Source: Polaribacter reichenbachii (GTDB lineage: Bacteria > Bacteroidota > Bacteroidia > Flavobacteriales > Flavobacteriaceae). From it: 64,000 bases of DNA. The stretch covers positions 3,145,501 through 3,209,500 of the forward strand of contig NZ_CP019419.1 in NCBI RefSeq assembly GCF_001975665.1, in the 5' to 3' direction. The first letter of the stretch is position 1. Each line of letters starts with the position of its first letter. Below the pieces are notes generated by a model. It was given only the letters and a program-made list of their open reading frames with translations, searched no databases and was not told the DNA's origin. Positions 1 through 7,708 of the stretch are shown here, in pieces. Both the position numbers and the translations under genes were made by a program.

Positions 1-203
1 GGAATAAAGATACTGTAGATGACGCTGTGATTTTTAAACATTTATATGACTTATCTGATGGAAAAATAGATTTAAGAAATACAGAAGAAGAATTAACAGA
101 AAGTAAAAATCTATTGAAAAAAAGGAATTCTCAAGGACAAAATCATTCTAAGAGCAATCATAAGAAACAACACCACAATCATAAAAACAGAAAAAGATAT
201 TAA
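1..203 (+). CDS. DUF4290 family protein, 3' end only
   Basis: The window opens inside this gene; reading codons from base 3 gives about 66 residues to a TAA at 201-203. The visible tail is acidic then strongly basic and ends in a His/Lys/Asn-rich stretch (KKQHHNHKNRKRY), typical of a disordered C-terminus. The stop lies 3 bases before the murA start, so the two are almost certainly cotranscribed. The DUF4290 assignment rests mainly on my knowledge that such a gene usually precedes murA in flavobacteria, because the diagnostic N-terminal domain is outside the window. Function unknown. Confidence 0.6.
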   Translation, partial: NKDTVDDAVIFKHLYDLSDGKIDLRNTEEELTESKNLLKKRNSQGQNHSKSNHKKQHHNHKNRKRY

Positions 204-206
204 GTA

Positions 207-1511
207 ATGGCATCGTTTAAAATTGAAGGTGGTCATAAATTAAATGGAACCATCACTCCACAAGGAGCAAAAAATGAAGTTTTACAGATACTTTGTGCAG
301 TTCTATTAACTCCAGAAAAAGTTACAGTTCATAATGTTCCAGATATTATTGATGTTAACAAACTAATTTTTATTTTAGGAGAATTAGGTGTTAAAGTAGA
401 AAAATTAAGTAGTAATTCTTACGCTTTTCAAGCGGATGAAGTAAATTTAGGATATTTAGAATCTCCAGAATTTAAGAGAGATGGTAGCTCTTTACGTGGT
501 TCTATTATGCTTGTAGGGCCAATGTTGGCAAGATTTGGTAAAGGATATATACCTAAACCTGGTGGAGATAAAATAGGTCGTAGAAGATTAGATACACATT
601 TTGAAGGTTTTACAAATTTAGGTGCTTTTTTTAGATATAATAAAGAAGAATCTTTTTATGGAGTAGAAGCAGAAGAGTTATTTGGTACAGATATGTTATT
701 AGATGAAGCCTCTGTAACTGGTACTGCTAATATTTTAATGGCTGCAGTTTTAGCAACAGGTACAACAACTATATATAATGCAGCTTGCGAACCTTATATT
801 CAACAATTATGTAAAATGTTGAATTCTATGGGTGCAAACATAACAGGTGTTGGTTCTAACTTATTAACCATTATTGGTGTAGATACTTTAGGAGGGTGTG
901 AGCATACAGTTTTACCAGATATGATTGAGATAGGTTCTTGGATTGGTGTTGCTGTAATGACACGTTCAGCATTAACAATAAAAAATGTTAGTTGGGAAAA
1001 TTTAGGGCAAATACCAAATGTTTTTGCTAAATTAGGGATTGAATTCGAGAAAATAGGGGATGATATATTTATTCCAGAACAAGAATCATATGAAATTCAG
1101 AATTACATAGATGGTTCTGTTTTAACTGTTTCAGATGCTCCTTGGCCAGGTTTTACACCAGATTTATTGAGTATTGTTTTGGTTATTGCAACACAAGCAA
1201 AAGGTACAGTTTTAATACATCAAAAAATGTTTGAGAGTCGTTTGTTTTTTGTTGATAAATTAATTGATATGGGTGCTAAAGTTATTCTTTGCGATCCACA
1301 TAGAGCAACTGTTATAGGCCAGAATTTTGAAAGTACATTAAAAGCAACAACTATGACTTCTCCAGATATTAGAGCTGGAATCTCATTATTAATTGCTGCC
1401 TTATCAGCAAAAGGAACATCAATAATTCATAATATTGAACAAATTGATAGAGGTTACGAAAATATAGAAGCGCGTTTAAAATCAATAGGCGCTAAAATTG
1501 AAAGAATTTAA
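207..1511 (+). CDS. murA: UDP-N-acetylglucosamine 1-carboxyvinyltransferase MurA
   Basis: Transfers the enolpyruvyl group of PEP to UDP-GlcNAc, the first committed cytoplasmic step of peptidoglycan synthesis. The 434-residue length fits the family. The N-terminal substrate motif GAKNE (Lys22, Asn23) is present, and the flexible active-site loop reads KPGGDKIGRRRLDTH. In Escherichia coli this loop carries the catalytic Cys115 that fosfomycin alkylates; here the aligned residue is Asp121 (codon 567-569). Cys-to-Asp MurA enzymes remain active and are fosfomycin-insensitive in mycobacteria and chlamydiae, so intrinsic resistance at the target is expected. The gene follows the DUF4290 gene by 3 bases and probably shares its transcript. 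Confidence 0.97.
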   Translation: MASFKIEGGHKLNGTITPQGAKNEVLQILCAVLLTPEKVTVHNVPDIIDVNKLIFILGELGVKVEKLSSNSYAFQADEVNLGYLESPEFKRDGSSLRGSIMLVGPMLARFGKGYIPKPGGDKIGRRRLDTHFEGFTNLGAFFRYNKEESFYGVEAEELFGTDMLLDEASVTGTANILMAAVLATGTTTIYNAACEPYIQQLCKMLNSMGANITGVGSNLLTIIGVDTLGGCEHTVLPDMIEIGSWIGVAVMTRSALTIKNVSWENLGQIPNVFAKLGIEFEKIGDDIFIPEQESYEIQNYIDGSVLTVSDAPWPGFTPDLLSIVLVIATQAKGTVLIHQKMFESRLFFVDKLIDMGAKVILCDPHRATVIGQNFESTLKATTMTSPDIRAGISLLIAALSAKGTSIIHNIEQIDRGYENIEARLKSIGAKIERI

Positions 1512-1601
1512 AAATTGATATAAAATTTAATTGCTAGAAAAAGTTTCAAAAAAAATGAAAGTGAAAAAGTTTTATTATTAACTTAATTAAACTTTAAAAA
1601 A

Positions 1602-2153
1602 ATGATTAGAAACTTATGGAAAGAAGAATGGAAAGACATTCAATTTGATGAAAAGATTTCGACGAAGAAGAAGTTTAAAATTTCTAATTATGGACGAATC
1701 ATTAAATCGAGTAATGGAAAAGAAATTCTAAAAAGACAAACTTATATTAATGGGTATGAAACCATTTCTGTAAGACAAGTAGTAAACAAAAAATCTACAA
1801 GTAGGTATGTACATAAACTTGTGGCACAACATTTTTTACCCAAAGAAAATGATGACCAACTTTATGTAATCCATTTAGATTATGATAAAACAAATAATGT
1901 TTTAGAAAATTTAAAATGGGCTACAAAAAGAGAAAAAGAGTTGCATCAATTTAATCACCCAAATTGGGAGAATGTTGTTAAAAAAAGAAGTAAGAATATT
2001 GGTAAACTAACCGAAGGAAAGGTTAAAATTATTAAAAGGCAACTTAAAAATAATAGAACAAGAATTACTATGATCGCCAAACGTTTTGGTGTTTCAGATA
2101 TGCAAATTCATAGAATAAAGACTGGTGAAAATTGGTCGCATATTAAAATTTAA
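1602..2153 (+). CDS. NUMOD4/HNH-type DNA-binding protein with C-terminal HTH
   Basis: A 183-residue protein resembling free-standing HNH homing-type endonucleases. The N-terminus (about 8-45) matches a NUMOD4 module (WKDI, KISNYGRI). Residues 65-107 follow an HNH fold (VHKLVAQHFLP, then HLDYDKTNNVLENLKWAT), but the usual NHxD reads IHLD, so catalytic competence is uncertain. Residues about 135-183 form a basic helix-turn-helix (MIAKRFGVSDMQIHRIKTG). It sits alone between murA and grpE with its own terminator. It could be a domesticated homing endonuclease or a DNA-binding regulator. No intein or intron is visible nearby. Confidence 0.8.
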   Translation: MIRNLWKEEWKDIQFDEKISTKKKFKISNYGRIIKSSNGKEILKRQTYINGYETISVRQVVNKKSTSRYVHKLVAQHFLPKENDDQLYVIHLDYDKTNNVLENLKWATKREKELHQFNHPNWENVVKKRSKNIGKLTEGKVKIIKRQLKNNRTRITMIAKRFGVSDMQIHRIKTGENWSHIKI

Positions 2154-2160
2154 GAATATT

Positions 2161-2188
2161 AAATAGTGTCAAATTGACACTATTTTTT
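2161..2188 (+). terminator. Intrinsic terminator after the HNH gene
   Basis: AAATAGTGTC pairs perfectly with GACACTATTT around a short AAATT loop, followed by a T run. It begins 8 bases after the HNH stop codon and separates that gene from grpE. Confidence 0.85.
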
Positions 2189-2241
2189 TGTTGGCAACAT
2201 TTTTGACAATAAATTGTGTACAATTTAACGATTACAAAGAA

Positions 2242-2790
2242 ATGAGTAAGAAAGAAGATATAAAAGAAGAAGAAATTAGCAACGAGCAAGAAACTGCACA
2301 AGTAGAAGAAAATCAAGAAGTTGAAACAGAATCTGTAAAAGATGAGCCTACAACTGAAGAATTAGTTCAGGTAGAAAAAGATAAGTTTTTACGTCTTTTT
2401 GCTGAGTTTGAAAACTATAAAAAAAGAACAACTAGAGAAAGAATCGAATTATTTAAAACAGCAGGTCAGGAATTAATGACATCTTTACTGCCAGTTGTAG
2501 ATGATTTTGAGCGTGCTTTGACACATATCGAAGAAGATAAAGAAGCAGAAGAGTTAAGAAAAGGTGTTTTATTAATCTATAATAAATTCTACAACACTTT
2601 AGAGCAAAAAGGTTTATCTAGAATAGAAACTAAAACTGGAGATACTTTTGATGCTGAAATTCACGAAGCAATTACACAAATTCCTGCTCCGTCAGAAGAT
2701 TTAAAAGGAAAAATAATTGATTGTGTAGAAAAAGGTTACAAGTTAGGTGATAAAGTAATTCGTTACCCAAAAGTAGTAATAGGACAGTAA
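2242..2790 (+). CDS. grpE: Nucleotide exchange factor GrpE
   Basis: Exchange factor that releases ADP from DnaK, cytoplasmic. The 182-residue product has an acidic Glu/Lys-rich N-terminus, a long helical region (FLRLFAEFENYKKRT, the GrpE coiled-coil signature) and a C-terminal beta domain ending in VEKGYKLGDKVIRYPKVVIGQ-like sequence. I use the ATG at 2242; an in-frame TTG at 2188 lies in the preceding terminator and would add residues unlike the family. dnaJ follows 80 bases downstream on the same strand. dnaK itself is not in the window. Confidence 0.96.
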   Translation: MSKKEDIKEEEISNEQETAQVEENQEVETESVKDEPTTEELVQVEKDKFLRLFAEFENYKKRTTRERIELFKTAGQELMTSLLPVVDDFERALTHIEEDKEAEELRKGVLLIYNKFYNTLEQKGLSRIETKTGDTFDAEIHEAITQIPAPSEDLKGKIIDCVEKGYKLGDKVIRYPKVVIGQ

Positions 2791-2794
2791 TTAG

Positions 2795-2866
2795 TATTCA
2801 GTACACAGTAAGCAGTAGCCAGTAATTTACTGACTGCTCACTGAAAACTGCAAACTGCAAACTAAA
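2795..2866. repeat. Degenerate CAGT/ACTG-rich intergenic repeat
   Basis: The grpE-dnaJ gap is filled by repeated CAGT and ACTG words (CAGTACACAGTAAGCAGT, then TTTACTGACTGCTCACTG, then AAACTGCAAACTGC). The halves are partly complementary, with CAGTAA/TTACTG at the centre and GCAGT/ACTGC outside, so a hairpin can form. I have seen similar low-complexity runs between flavobacterial genes; no function is known to me. Confidence 0.6.
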
Positions 2867-2870
2867 AATA

Positions 2871-3992
2871 ATGGCAAAACAAGATTTTTACGAAATATTA
2901 GGCATTTCTAAATCAGCTTCAAAAGCAGAAATTAAGAAGGCTTACAGAAAAATGGCAATAAAATATCATCCAGATAAAAACCCTGGAGATACTACAGCAG
3001 AAGAAAATTTTAAAAAAGCTGCAGAAGCTTACGAAATTTTGAGCGACGAAAACAAAAAAGCAAGATACGATCAATATGGTCACGCTGCTTTTGATGGTCC
3101 TCAAGGTGGAGGAGGCTTTGGAGGTGGTGGTATGAATATGGATGACATATTTAGCCAGTTTGGAGACATCTTTGGAGGCGGTGGTTTTGGCGGCTTTGGT
3201 GGTGGAGGCCAAAGACAAGCTAGAGTAAAAGGGAGCAATATGCGTATTCGTGTTAAGCTTACTTTAGAAGAGATTGCAAAAGGAGTTGAGAAAAAAGTAA
3301 AAGTTCGTAGAAAAGTACAAGCAAGTGGTGTAAAGTATAAAACTTGTACAACTTGTAATGGTTCTGGTCAAGTTATGAGAGTAACCAATACTATATTAGG
3401 TAGAATGCAAACTGCAACCACTTGTAGTACGTGTTCTGGAGCAGGAGAAATTATTAGCTCTAAACCAAATGGAGCAGATGCTCAAGGTATGGTTGTAAAA
3501 GAAGAAACTGTACCAATTAATATCCCTGCAGGTGTAACAGAAGGTGTACAATTAAAAGTAGGTGGTAAAGGAAACGATGCTCCTGGTAAAAATTCAATTT
3601 CGGGAGATTTATTAGTTTTAATAGAAGAAATACCGCACGAAACTTTAAAAAGAGAAGGTACTAACATTCATTACGATTTATATGTAAACTTTTCTGAAGC
3701 CGTTTTAGGAACAAGCAAAGAAGTAGAAACCGTAACAGGTAAAGTAAAAATTAAAATTGATGCAGGTACACAATCTGGAAAAATTTTAAGATTAAAGGGT
3801 AAAGGTTTACCAAGTATAGAACGTTATGGAACAGGAGATTTCTTAATTCATACCAATGTTTGGACACCTCAAGAATTGAATAAAGAACAGAAACAATTTT
3901 TCGAAAAAATGTTAGATGATGATAATTTTTCACCAAACCCTAACAAATCAGACAAATCATTTTTTGAGAAGGTAAAAGATATGTTTTCTTAA
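2871..3992 (+). CDS. dnaJ: Chaperone protein DnaJ (two zinc motifs only)
   Basis: Hsp40 co-chaperone that stimulates DnaK ATPase. Residues 1-70 form a J domain with HPD at 33-35; residues 75-115 are a Gly/Phe-rich linker; the C-terminal substrate-binding domains extend to residue 373. The cysteine-rich region carries only two of the usual four CxxCxGxG motifs, at Cys159/Cys162 (CTTCNGSG) and Cys185/Cys188 (CSTCSGAG), enough for one zinc site rather than two. Otherwise length and order are normal for a type I DnaJ. It lies downstream of grpE, probably in the same stress-induced unit. Confidence 0.96.
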   Translation: MAKQDFYEILGISKSASKAEIKKAYRKMAIKYHPDKNPGDTTAEENFKKAAEAYEILSDENKKARYDQYGHAAFDGPQGGGGFGGGGMNMDDIFSQFGDIFGGGGFGGFGGGGQRQARVKGSNMRIRVKLTLEEIAKGVEKKVKVRRKVQASGVKYKTCTTCNGSGQVMRVTNTILGRMQTATTCSTCSGAGEIISSKPNGADAQGMVVKEETVPINIPAGVTEGVQLKVGGKGNDAPGKNSISGDLLVLIEEIPHETLKREGTNIHYDLYVNFSEAVLGTSKEVETVTGKVKIKIDAGTQSGKILRLKGKGLPSIERYGTGDFLIHTNVWTPQELNKEQKQFFEKMLDDDNFSPNPNKSDKSFFEKVKDMFS

Positions 3993-4062
3993 AAAAGTAT
4001 TAAAAACAGAAAAAAAGACTGCAAATTTTATCAAAAATGTTTTTTTATAAAACTTTTTAGTA

Positions 4063-4070
4063 TATATTTG
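4063..4070 (+). promoter_or_regulatory. Candidate -7 promoter element of a short RNA
   Basis: TATATTTG matches the Bacteroidota sigma-A -7 consensus TAnnTTTG. Transcription would start near 4076 and run into the hairpin at 4121-4145. No clear -33 element is visible. Confidence 0.45.
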
Positions 4071-4075
4071 TAATG

Positions 4076-4152
4076 TTGTTGAGAGATCAATAACACTTTT
4101 TCTTTTTCATAGCAATTTTTCCCACTCAAATTTTATTTGAGTGGGTTTTTTT
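4076..4152 (+). ncRNA. Candidate ~75-nt small RNA ending in an intrinsic terminator
   Basis: A promoter-like TATATTTG at 4063-4070 is followed about 50 bases later by a strong hairpin (CCCACTCAAAT, 4121-4131, pairing with ATTTGAGTGGG, 4135-4145) and a run of seven T. No ORF fits between them. The hairpin is 128 bases beyond the dnaJ stop, far for a simple gene terminator, though it could serve that role. Either a small RNA or only the dnaJ terminator is possible; I recognise no known RNA family. Confidence 0.4.
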
Positions 4153-4168
4153 ATAAATTAAAAAGAAA

Positions 4169-4176
4169 TACATTTG
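4169..4176 (+). promoter_or_regulatory. Candidate -7 promoter element of rnpB
   Basis: TACATTTG matches TAnnTTTG and sits 11 bases before the first paired base of RNase P RNA, giving a start near 4182. Confidence 0.6.
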
Positions 4177-4186
4177 AAAAATATTT

Positions 4187-4487
4187 AGCAGACTTATCTT
4201 ATCGTCCAGAATTTACTTCTGGGAGGAAAGTCCGGACACCAAAGAGTATTCATAGCGGATAACATCCGTCCAACGTAAGTTGAGGACAAGTGCAACAGAA
4301 AGCAAGTACAGTTAGGCTGTAGTGAAACCAGGTAAACTCTATGAGGTGCAATGTCATGTAAATTAGAGCTTGAGAGCTACTCGCTCGATTCTAAAGGGTA
4401 GGCAGATAGATTCTAAGAGTAATTTTAGAACTAGATAAATGATAAGAGCCTTTGTAAAAGGAACAGAATTCGGCTTATTAGTCTGCT
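4187..4487 (+). ncRNA. rnpB: RNase P RNA, bacterial class A
   Basis: Catalytic RNA that matures the 5' ends of tRNAs. The universally conserved 5' core is present as GGAGGAAAGTCCGGAC (4221-4236) and the 3' core as ACAGAATTCGGCTTA (4463-4477). The termini pair as expected for helix P1: AGCAGAC at 4187 with GTCTGCT ending at 4487. The length of about 300 nt is normal for Bacteroidota. Ends are set by the P1 pairing and may be off by a few bases; a T-rich tract follows. Confidence 0.95.
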
Positions 4488-4759
4488 TTATATTTTTTAT
4501 TTATTTCACACCTTTCTTCCTAATTTGTTGAATTATATGTAGATATTAAAAAAATAGTTTTTTTTTATTCATTAATTATACCAATCTATTATTTATCTTT
4601 CAAATTCAATATTAATGCTGTAATTTTGCTTGCGTAGACCTATTATTATAATATAGTTTAACTACATATTCTAATCATTTAGATTAGTATCATAATTTTT
4701 AATAATATTAAGATAATAAGCTACAAAAAATAACCAAAAAGAATTCTATAATATATTTT
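4488..4759 (+). other. AT-rich leader between rnpB and acnB
   Basis: No ORF or RNA family is recognisable in these 272 bases. A TAATTTTG at 4621-4628 fits the -7 promoter consensus and would give acnB a 5' leader of about 125 nt. Apart from homopolymer tracts I see no convincing structure. Confidence 0.4.
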
Positions 4760-7537
4760 ATGAGCATTTACAACGATTACCTTAAGGAGATTGAAGAGAG
4801 AAAACAACAAGGCCTTCATCCTAAACCTATTGATGGTGCTGAATTGCTAAGCGCAATTATTACACAGATTAAAGATTTAAATAACGAACATAGAGATGAT
4901 TCTCTTAATTTCTTTATTTATAATGTTTTACCAGGAACCACGAGTGCTGCAGTTGTAAAAGCAAAATTCTTAAAAGAAATTATTTTAGAACAAGAAGTTG
5001 TTAAAGAAATTACTCCAACTTTTGCTTTCGAACAATTATCACACATGAAAGGTGGTCCTTCTGTAGAAGTATTATTAGATATTGCTTTAGGAAGTGATGA
5101 AGCAAAAGCGAACCAAGCTGCAGAAGTTTTAAAAACACAGGTTTTTCTTTACGATGCAGATACAAATCGATTAGAAGAAGCATTTAATAATGGAAGCAAA
5201 ATTGCAAGAGAACTTATAGAAAGTTATGCTAACGCAGAGTTTTTTACCAAACTACCAGAGATTGAAGAAGAAATAGAAATTGTAACTTTTGTTGCAGGAG
5301 TTGGTGATATTTCTACGGATTTATTATCTCCAGGAGCAGATGCGCATTCAAGATCAGATCGTGAGTTACATGGTCAATGTATGTTTGAGCATAATAAAGA
5401 AATGCAGAATGAATTATTAGCATTAAAAGAAAAGCATCCAAATAAACGTGTGATGTTAATTGCTGATAAAGGAACAATGGGAGTTGGTTCTTCAAGAATG
5501 TCTGGTGTAAATAATGTTGCATTATGGACAGGTATTTCTTCAAGCCCTTATGTACCATTTATTAATATTGCACCAGTAATTGCTGGTACAAATGGTATTG
5601 CCCCAATTTTCTTAACAACAGTTGGTGTAACTGGTGGTATTGGTATCGATTTAAAAAACTGGGTAAAGCAACAAGATGCTAAAGGAAATACTATTGTAGA
5701 TGAAGATGGAGAGCCAATCTTAAAAGAAAAATATTCTGTTGCTACAGGTACAGTATTTACTATAAATACAAAAACTAAAGAATTATTAAAAGATGGAGAA
5801 GTAGTTAAAGATATTTCTACAGCTTTAACACCACCAAAAAAAGAATTTATTAAAGCAGGAGGTTCTTATGCTGTTGTTTTTGGTAAAAAATTACAAACAT
5901 TTGCTTGTAAAGTTTTAGGAAAAGATGTTCCTCAAGTTTATGCAGTTGCAAAAGAAGTTTCTATAGAAGGTCAAGGTTTAACTGCTGTTGAGAAAATTTT
6001 CAACAGAAATGCTGTAGGAACTACTCCAGGAAAAACATTACATGCTGGTTCTAACGTAAGAGTAGAAGTAAACATTGTAGGTTCTCAAGATACTACAGGT
6101 TTAATGACTTCTCAAGAATTAGAGATGATGGCTGCAACAGTTATTTCTCCTATTGTAGATACTGGTTACCAATCAGGATGTCATACAGCTTCTGTTTGGG
6201 ATGATAAGTCTAAAGCTAACATTCCAAGATTAATGAAGTTTATGAACGACTTTGGTTTAGTTACTGCACGTCATCCAGAAGGGAACTACCATGCAATGAC
6301 AGATGTGATTCATAAAGTTTTAAATGATCTTGCTGTTGATGATTGGGATGTTATTATTGGTGGAGATTCACATACACGTATGGCAAAAGGAGTTGCTTTT
6401 GGTGCAGATTCAGGTACTGTTGCTTTAGCTTTAGCAACTGGTGAGGCTACAATGCCAATTCCAGAGTCTGTAAAGGTTACTTTTAAAGGTGAAATGAAGC
6501 CTTATATGGATTTTCGTGACGTGGTTCACGCTACGCAACAGCAGATGTTAGAGCAGTTTGATGGGGAAAATGTTTTTCAAGGTAAAATTATTGAAGTACA
6601 TATTGGTACTTTAACTTCAGATCAAGCATTTACATTTACAGATTGGACTGCTGAAATGAAAGCAAAAGCATCTATTTGTATTTCTGAGGATGAAACTTTA
6701 ATAGAATCATTAGAAATCTCTAGAGATCGTATTCAAATTATGATTGACAAGGGAATGGATAATCCTAAGCAAGATTTAAAAGGTTTAGTTGATAAAGCTA
6801 ATACACGTATTATAGAAATTAAAACGGGTACAAAATCAGCATTAAAGCCAGATGCAGATGCTAAATATTATCAAGAAGTTGTTATTGACTTAGACAAGAT
6901 TATTGAGCCAATGATTGCTGATCCAGATGTATATAATGAAGATGTTTCTAAACGTTACACTCACGATTGTATAAATCCATTATCTTTTTATGGAGGAGTT
7001 AAAAAAGTAGATTTAGGATTTATAGGATCTTGTATGATTCATAAAGGAGATATGCAAATTTTAGCTCAAATGTTAAAAAATATTGAAAAACAACAAGGTA
7101 AAGTTGTTTTTAATGCACCTTTAGTAGTTGCACCACCAACATATAATATTGTTGATGAGTTAAAAGCAGAAGGAGATTGGGATGTTTTAGTAAAATACTC
7201 AGGTTTTGAATTTGATGATAGTGCTCCAAAAGGTTTAGCACGTACAAAGTATGAGAATATGTTATACTTAGAGCGTCCTGGATGCAACTTATGTATGGGT
7301 AATCAAGAAAAAGCTGAAGCAGGAGATACTGTAATGGCTACTTCTACACGTTTATTCCAAGGAAGAGTTGTAAGAGATACTGATGAGAAAAAAGGAGAAT
7401 CTTTATTATCTTCTACACCAGTAGTAGTATTATCTACAATATTAGGAAGAACTCCTACTATTGAAGAATATCAAGCTGCTGTAGACGGAATTGTTCTAAC
7501 GAAGTTTAAGCCTTCTACTAAACAATTAGTAAACTAA
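4760..7537 (+). CDS. acnB: Aconitate hydratase B / 2-methylisocitrate dehydratase
   Basis: Converts citrate to isocitrate in the TCA cycle; AcnB can also hydrate 2-methyl-cis-aconitate in the methylcitrate cycle. The 925-residue length and domain order (N-terminal HEAT-like domain, swivelling domain 4, then domains 1-3) are those of AcnB rather than AcnA. The three [4Fe-4S] ligands are visible as Cys758 (GSCMIHKGD) and Cys842/Cys845 (GCNLCMGN). A second, unrelated aconitase gene follows after a terminator and its own leader, so the two can be regulated separately. AcnB proteins can bind mRNA when the cluster is lost; whether this one does is unknown. Confidence 0.96.
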   Translation: MSIYNDYLKEIEERKQQGLHPKPIDGAELLSAIITQIKDLNNEHRDDSLNFFIYNVLPGTTSAAVVKAKFLKEIILEQEVVKEITPTFAFEQLSHMKGGPSVEVLLDIALGSDEAKANQAAEVLKTQVFLYDADTNRLEEAFNNGSKIARELIESYANAEFFTKLPEIEEEIEIVTFVAGVGDISTDLLSPGADAHSRSDRELHGQCMFEHNKEMQNELLALKEKHPNKRVMLIADKGTMGVGSSRMSGVNNVALWTGISSSPYVPFINIAPVIAGTNGIAPIFLTTVGVTGGIGIDLKNWVKQQDAKGNTIVDEDGEPILKEKYSVATGTVFTINTKTKELLKDGEVVKDISTALTPPKKEFIKAGGSYAVVFGKKLQTFACKVLGKDVPQVYAVAKEVSIEGQGLTAVEKIFNRNAVGTTPGKTLHAGSNVRVEVNIVGSQDTTGLMTSQELEMMAATVISPIVDTGYQSGCHTASVWDDKSKANIPRLMKFMNDFGLVTARHPEGNYHAMTDVIHKVLNDLAVDDWDVIIGGDSHTRMAKGVAFGADSGTVALALATGEATMPIPESVKVTFKGEMKPYMDFRDVVHATQQQMLEQFDGENVFQGKIIEVHIGTLTSDQAFTFTDWTAEMKAKASICISEDETLIESLEISRDRIQIMIDKGMDNPKQDLKGLVDKANTRIIEIKTGTKSALKPDADAKYYQEVVIDLDKIIEPMIADPDVYNEDVSKRYTHDCINPLSFYGGVKKVDLGFIGSCMIHKGDMQILAQMLKNIEKQQGKVVFNAPLVVAPPTYNIVDELKAEGDWDVLVKYSGFEFDDSAPKGLARTKYENMLYLERPGCNLCMGNQEKAEAGDTVMATSTRLFQGRVVRDTDEKKGESLLSSTPVVVLSTILGRTPTIEEYQAAVDGIVLTKFKPSTKQLVN

Positions 7538-7565
7538 TAAGTAAGATTTTAAACTTAAATATTTT

Positions 7566-7599
7566 AAAAGCCTAAATCATCGATTTAGGCTTTTTTTTT
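7566..7599 (+). terminator. Intrinsic terminator after acnB
   Basis: AAAAGCCTAAATC pairs with GATTTAGGC plus the following T residues around a three-base loop; nine T follow. Confidence 0.92.
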
Positions 7600-7708
7600 G
7601 CATAAACCATTCCTATATTATAATCATTCTATTTTATACCTATCTTTTTTATAAAAACTCAATATTTTGTATCTTAGATTTTTAACAAACACAAAAACAA
7701 GAAATCTT

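Noticed and set aside
2188-2241. Upstream TTG start for grpE
   Set aside because: It lies at the edge of the preceding terminator and adds residues unlike GrpE; the ATG at 2242 fits the family.
2919-3218. 99-codon minus-strand ORF inside dnaJ
   Set aside because: Antisense shadow of the J and Gly-rich regions of an unmistakable dnaJ; composition is low-complexity and no promoter or family fits.
5313-5558. Minus-strand ORF within acnB
   Set aside because: Shadow frame opposite conserved aconitase sequence.
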